Origin: Clostridiaceae bacterium
GTDB taxonomy: Bacteria > Bacillota > Clostridia > Lachnospirales > Lachnospiraceae
Direction of reading: 5' to 3'
Length of the DNA stretch: 33,250 bases
NCBI GenBank assembly: GCA_910575585.1
Contig: CAJTGF010000062.1
Location: 1 to 33,250 of the forward strand
A model generated the notes under the pieces. That model was not told the DNA's origin. It saw nothing but the letters and a program-made list of their open reading frames with translations, and did no database searches. The translations under genes and the position numbers were made by a program. Below, one piece after another: positions 32,826 through 33,250 of this stretch; the first letter of the stretch is position 1; each line of letters opens with the position of its first letter.

Positions 32826-32916
32826 AGTAAAGGAGTGCGCCGAAGCGATCACCCTCCAGCTGGCACAGGCAGTGCCTTGGTTCAACTGGGAACTGTTCCG
32901 GGATATCAAGAACTAA
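32806..32916 (+). pseudogene. Orphan C-terminal gene tail
   Basis: An open stretch without a start codon that reads NPEVKECAEAITLQLAQAV followed by PWFNWELFRDIKN and TAA at 32914-32916. The composition is clearly protein-like. It overlaps the last codons of the preceding gene in another frame. It looks like the 3' remnant of a gene whose 5' part was deleted or shifted out of frame. Confidence 0.55.
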
Positions 32917-32949
32917 CCACAAAAAACAGAACGCATGAGGAGGAAAGAT

Positions 32950-33141
32950 ATGAAAGTAGCAGTTACATGGGAAATGTGCGGGTTTGTTGAGATCGATGCT
33001 CCTACTATGGAGGAAGCAATGGCATATTTCAATGAAAATTCAGATGATATCCTGCTCCCCGATGACGGGGAATATGTTGACGGAAGTTTTGTACTGAGTA
33101 GCGATGAGCCAGAATTTTTAAAGGTACTTGCAGAACTGTAG
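32950..33141 (+). CDS. Hypothetical small acidic protein, 63 residues
   Basis: ATG 32950 has GAGGAGG about 8 bases upstream; an in-frame ATG at 32935 would overlap this site. It starts MKVAVTWEMCGFVEIDAPTM and ends DGSFVLSSDEPEFLKVLAEL. The pattern VTWE-x-CG-x-VE... GEYVDGSF is one I have seen in small proteins of clostridial mobile elements, with no known function. Nothing is seen from 33142 to 33250. Confidence 0.65.
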   Translation: MKVAVTWEMCGFVEIDAPTMEEAMAYFNENSDDILLPDDGEYVDGSFVLSSDEPEFLKVLAEL

Positions 33142-33250
33142 GAGCAATCTGGTAATATGTCAAGATGATTTTTGAAAAGATTTTGATATGTTTTTCAGAA
33201 AAAAGGGTAACTTTAATAGACCTATGCTTGATGCGAAACATAAGTTCGAT

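Overview
The window looks like chromosome of an anaerobic, low-to-mid GC Gram-positive of the class Clostridia, most likely a Lachnospiraceae-type gut organism (inference). The grounds are strong AGGAGG-type ribosome binding sites, the strictly anaerobic ribonucleotide reductase pair NrdD/NrdG under tandem NrdR boxes, large multi-domain c-di-GMP and histidine kinase proteins, and a mobile island rich in small hypothetical genes typical of clostridial integrative elements. No rRNA, tRNA or CRISPR array was seen.

Positions 1-20535 are core-like chromosome. In order they hold: a structured repeat (1-310) and a mariner-type MITE (319-478); a solute-binding lipoprotein followed 1 bp later by a 1308-residue hybrid histidine kinase; a heptad-repeat coiled-coil protein; a MATE exporter; nrdD-nrdG; an orphan FliD-like protein; a convergent GGDEF/EAL/PAS protein on the minus strand that shares a bidirectional terminator with the FliD-like gene; two more palindromic MITE-like elements; a radical SAM protein with a helix-hairpin-helix tail; and its usual DUF4130 partner, separated from it by two further copies of the structured repeat. 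Last comes a yifB/comM-family gene that is cut off at the conserved VAAMN segment.

From about 20536 to the end the content is that of an integrated mobile element whose other end lies outside the window. It starts with IS200/IS605-like palindromes without a transposase. A sigma-factor-like gene broken by two frameshifts follows. Then come short plus-strand genes with good ribosome binding sites, including a RecU-like Holliday junction resolvase, a zinc-ribbon protein and a DUF5983-like protein. A two-gene unit joins a possible DUF4942-like protein to a 1016-residue N6-DNA-methylase/SNF2-helicase fusion. Behind it lie a collapsed duplicate of the DUF5983-like gene, more small hypothetical genes and an orphan C-terminal tail. 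No integrase, relaxase or conjugation gene is visible.

The most unusual signals are: (1) a repeat family whose three copies keep a conserved core but have replaced both strands of a 30-36 bp stem in a compensatory way; (2) the placement of two of these copies inside the rSAM/DUF4130 gene pair; (3) the methylase-helicase unit in the island; (4) the solute-binding protein/hybrid kinase pair with no transport permease; and (5) the orphan FliD-like protein with no flagellar neighbours.
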